From contig CAIKWV010000051.1 of NCBI GenBank assembly GCA_903831165.1, forward strand, positions 1-6,367: a stretch of 6,367 bases of DNA, written 5' to 3'. A program made the position numbers and the translations under genes. Position 1 is the stretch's first letter; every line of letters begins with the position of its first letter. Origin of the DNA: an uncultured cyanobacterium (lineage in GTDB: Bacteria; Cyanobacteriota; Cyanobacteriia; PCC-6307; Cyanobiaceae). Under the pieces are notes generated by a model that was given only the letters and a program-made list of their open reading frames with translations, was not told where the DNA came from and ran no database searches. Below are positions 6,149 to 6,367 of the stretch, one piece after another.

Positions 6149-6367
6149 TTAGCTATAAGCGCTATATCCGCATCCTCCTTCGCAGAAGGAGTAAATTAGG
6201 GCGTATTCGCACGGTCTTGATGCTTTGTGGATGTTGTCTTTTGGGAGAATGTGCATCTCCATGCCGGTTCCGGCTGTTTCGGGGCTGAGATATTCTACTG
6301 CGTCAAAGTGATAGTTTGTTTTTGCAATCGGGATGTGAAGGATGGCAAGTCCTCCCACTCTGAGTCG
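6149..6367 (-). CDS. Class I SAM-dependent methyltransferase, C-terminal part only
   Basis: The frame is open from the right edge of the window to a TAA at 6149-6151, giving 72 residues of the C-terminus; the start lies outside. The visible part begins RLRVGGLAILHIPIAKTN, which matches the strand after motif III of class I methyltransferases (usually LkpGG followed by a hydrophobic strand ending in P). It continues with EYLSPETAGTGMEMHILPK, a pattern typical of small cyanobacterial and proteobacterial methyltransferases found in glycan clusters. The GTG at 6356-6358 encodes the V of VGG inside the domain and should not be taken as the start. The C-terminus (GGCGYSAYS) stops before the final hydrophobic strand often seen in these proteins, so a slightly shortened end is possible. 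It converges on the WcbI-like pseudogene with 55 nt between them. The fold is fairly likely; the substrate is unknown. Confidence 0.62.
   Translation of the reverse strand, partial: RLRVGGLAILHIPIAKTNYHFDAVEYLSPETAGTGMEMHILPKDNIHKASRPCEYALIYSFCEGGCGYSAYS

Overview
This window looks like a piece of a cyanobacterial chromosome, probably from the Synechococcus/Cyanobium group. The best evidence is a gene for Mg-protoporphyrin IX methyltransferase (chlM, chlorophyll synthesis). It is supported by two copies of the octamer GCGATCGC (HIP1), which is highly over-represented in many cyanobacteria. The lineage is an inference; no rRNA or other phylogenetic marker is present.

Left part (1-3635), GC-rich, housekeeping-like. 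A DUF1254/DUF1214 protein gene enters from the left edge on the + strand and ends at 1271. Four bases further on it meets the end of chlM, which runs on the - strand (1276-2019). Upstream of chlM on the same strand, 32 nt away, is a B12-binding-domain radical SAM enzyme with a DUF4070-type C-terminus (2052-3635). The two - strand genes are probably co-transcribed. Just upstream of the radical SAM start lie two tandem 25-nt repeats, each holding a perfect GCCGGT-GA-ACCGGC palindrome (3659-3708).

Right part (about 3830-6367), clearly more AT-rich, accessory-like. It holds an FkbM-family methyltransferase with a long unassigned N-terminal region (3887-5056), then a broken gene of the WcbI-like polysaccharide-biosynthesis family (about 5229-6093). 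On the - strand the 3' end of a class I SAM-dependent methyltransferase enters from the right edge (6149-6367). FkbM, WcbI-like and small methyltransferase genes are typical of surface glycan clusters, so this part is probably the edge of a horizontally acquired polysaccharide island.

The main non-obvious result is the WcbI-like pseudogene. Its N-terminal motif (ILIFANCQG), central part and C-terminal motif (RLFRTQNHPS) are all present. They are separated by an in-frame TAG at 5346-5348 and a +1 frameshift at the GGG of 5792-5794. Conventional ORF calling would report two short unrelated ORFs and miss the N-terminus altogether. No clearly new biological system is visible in the window.
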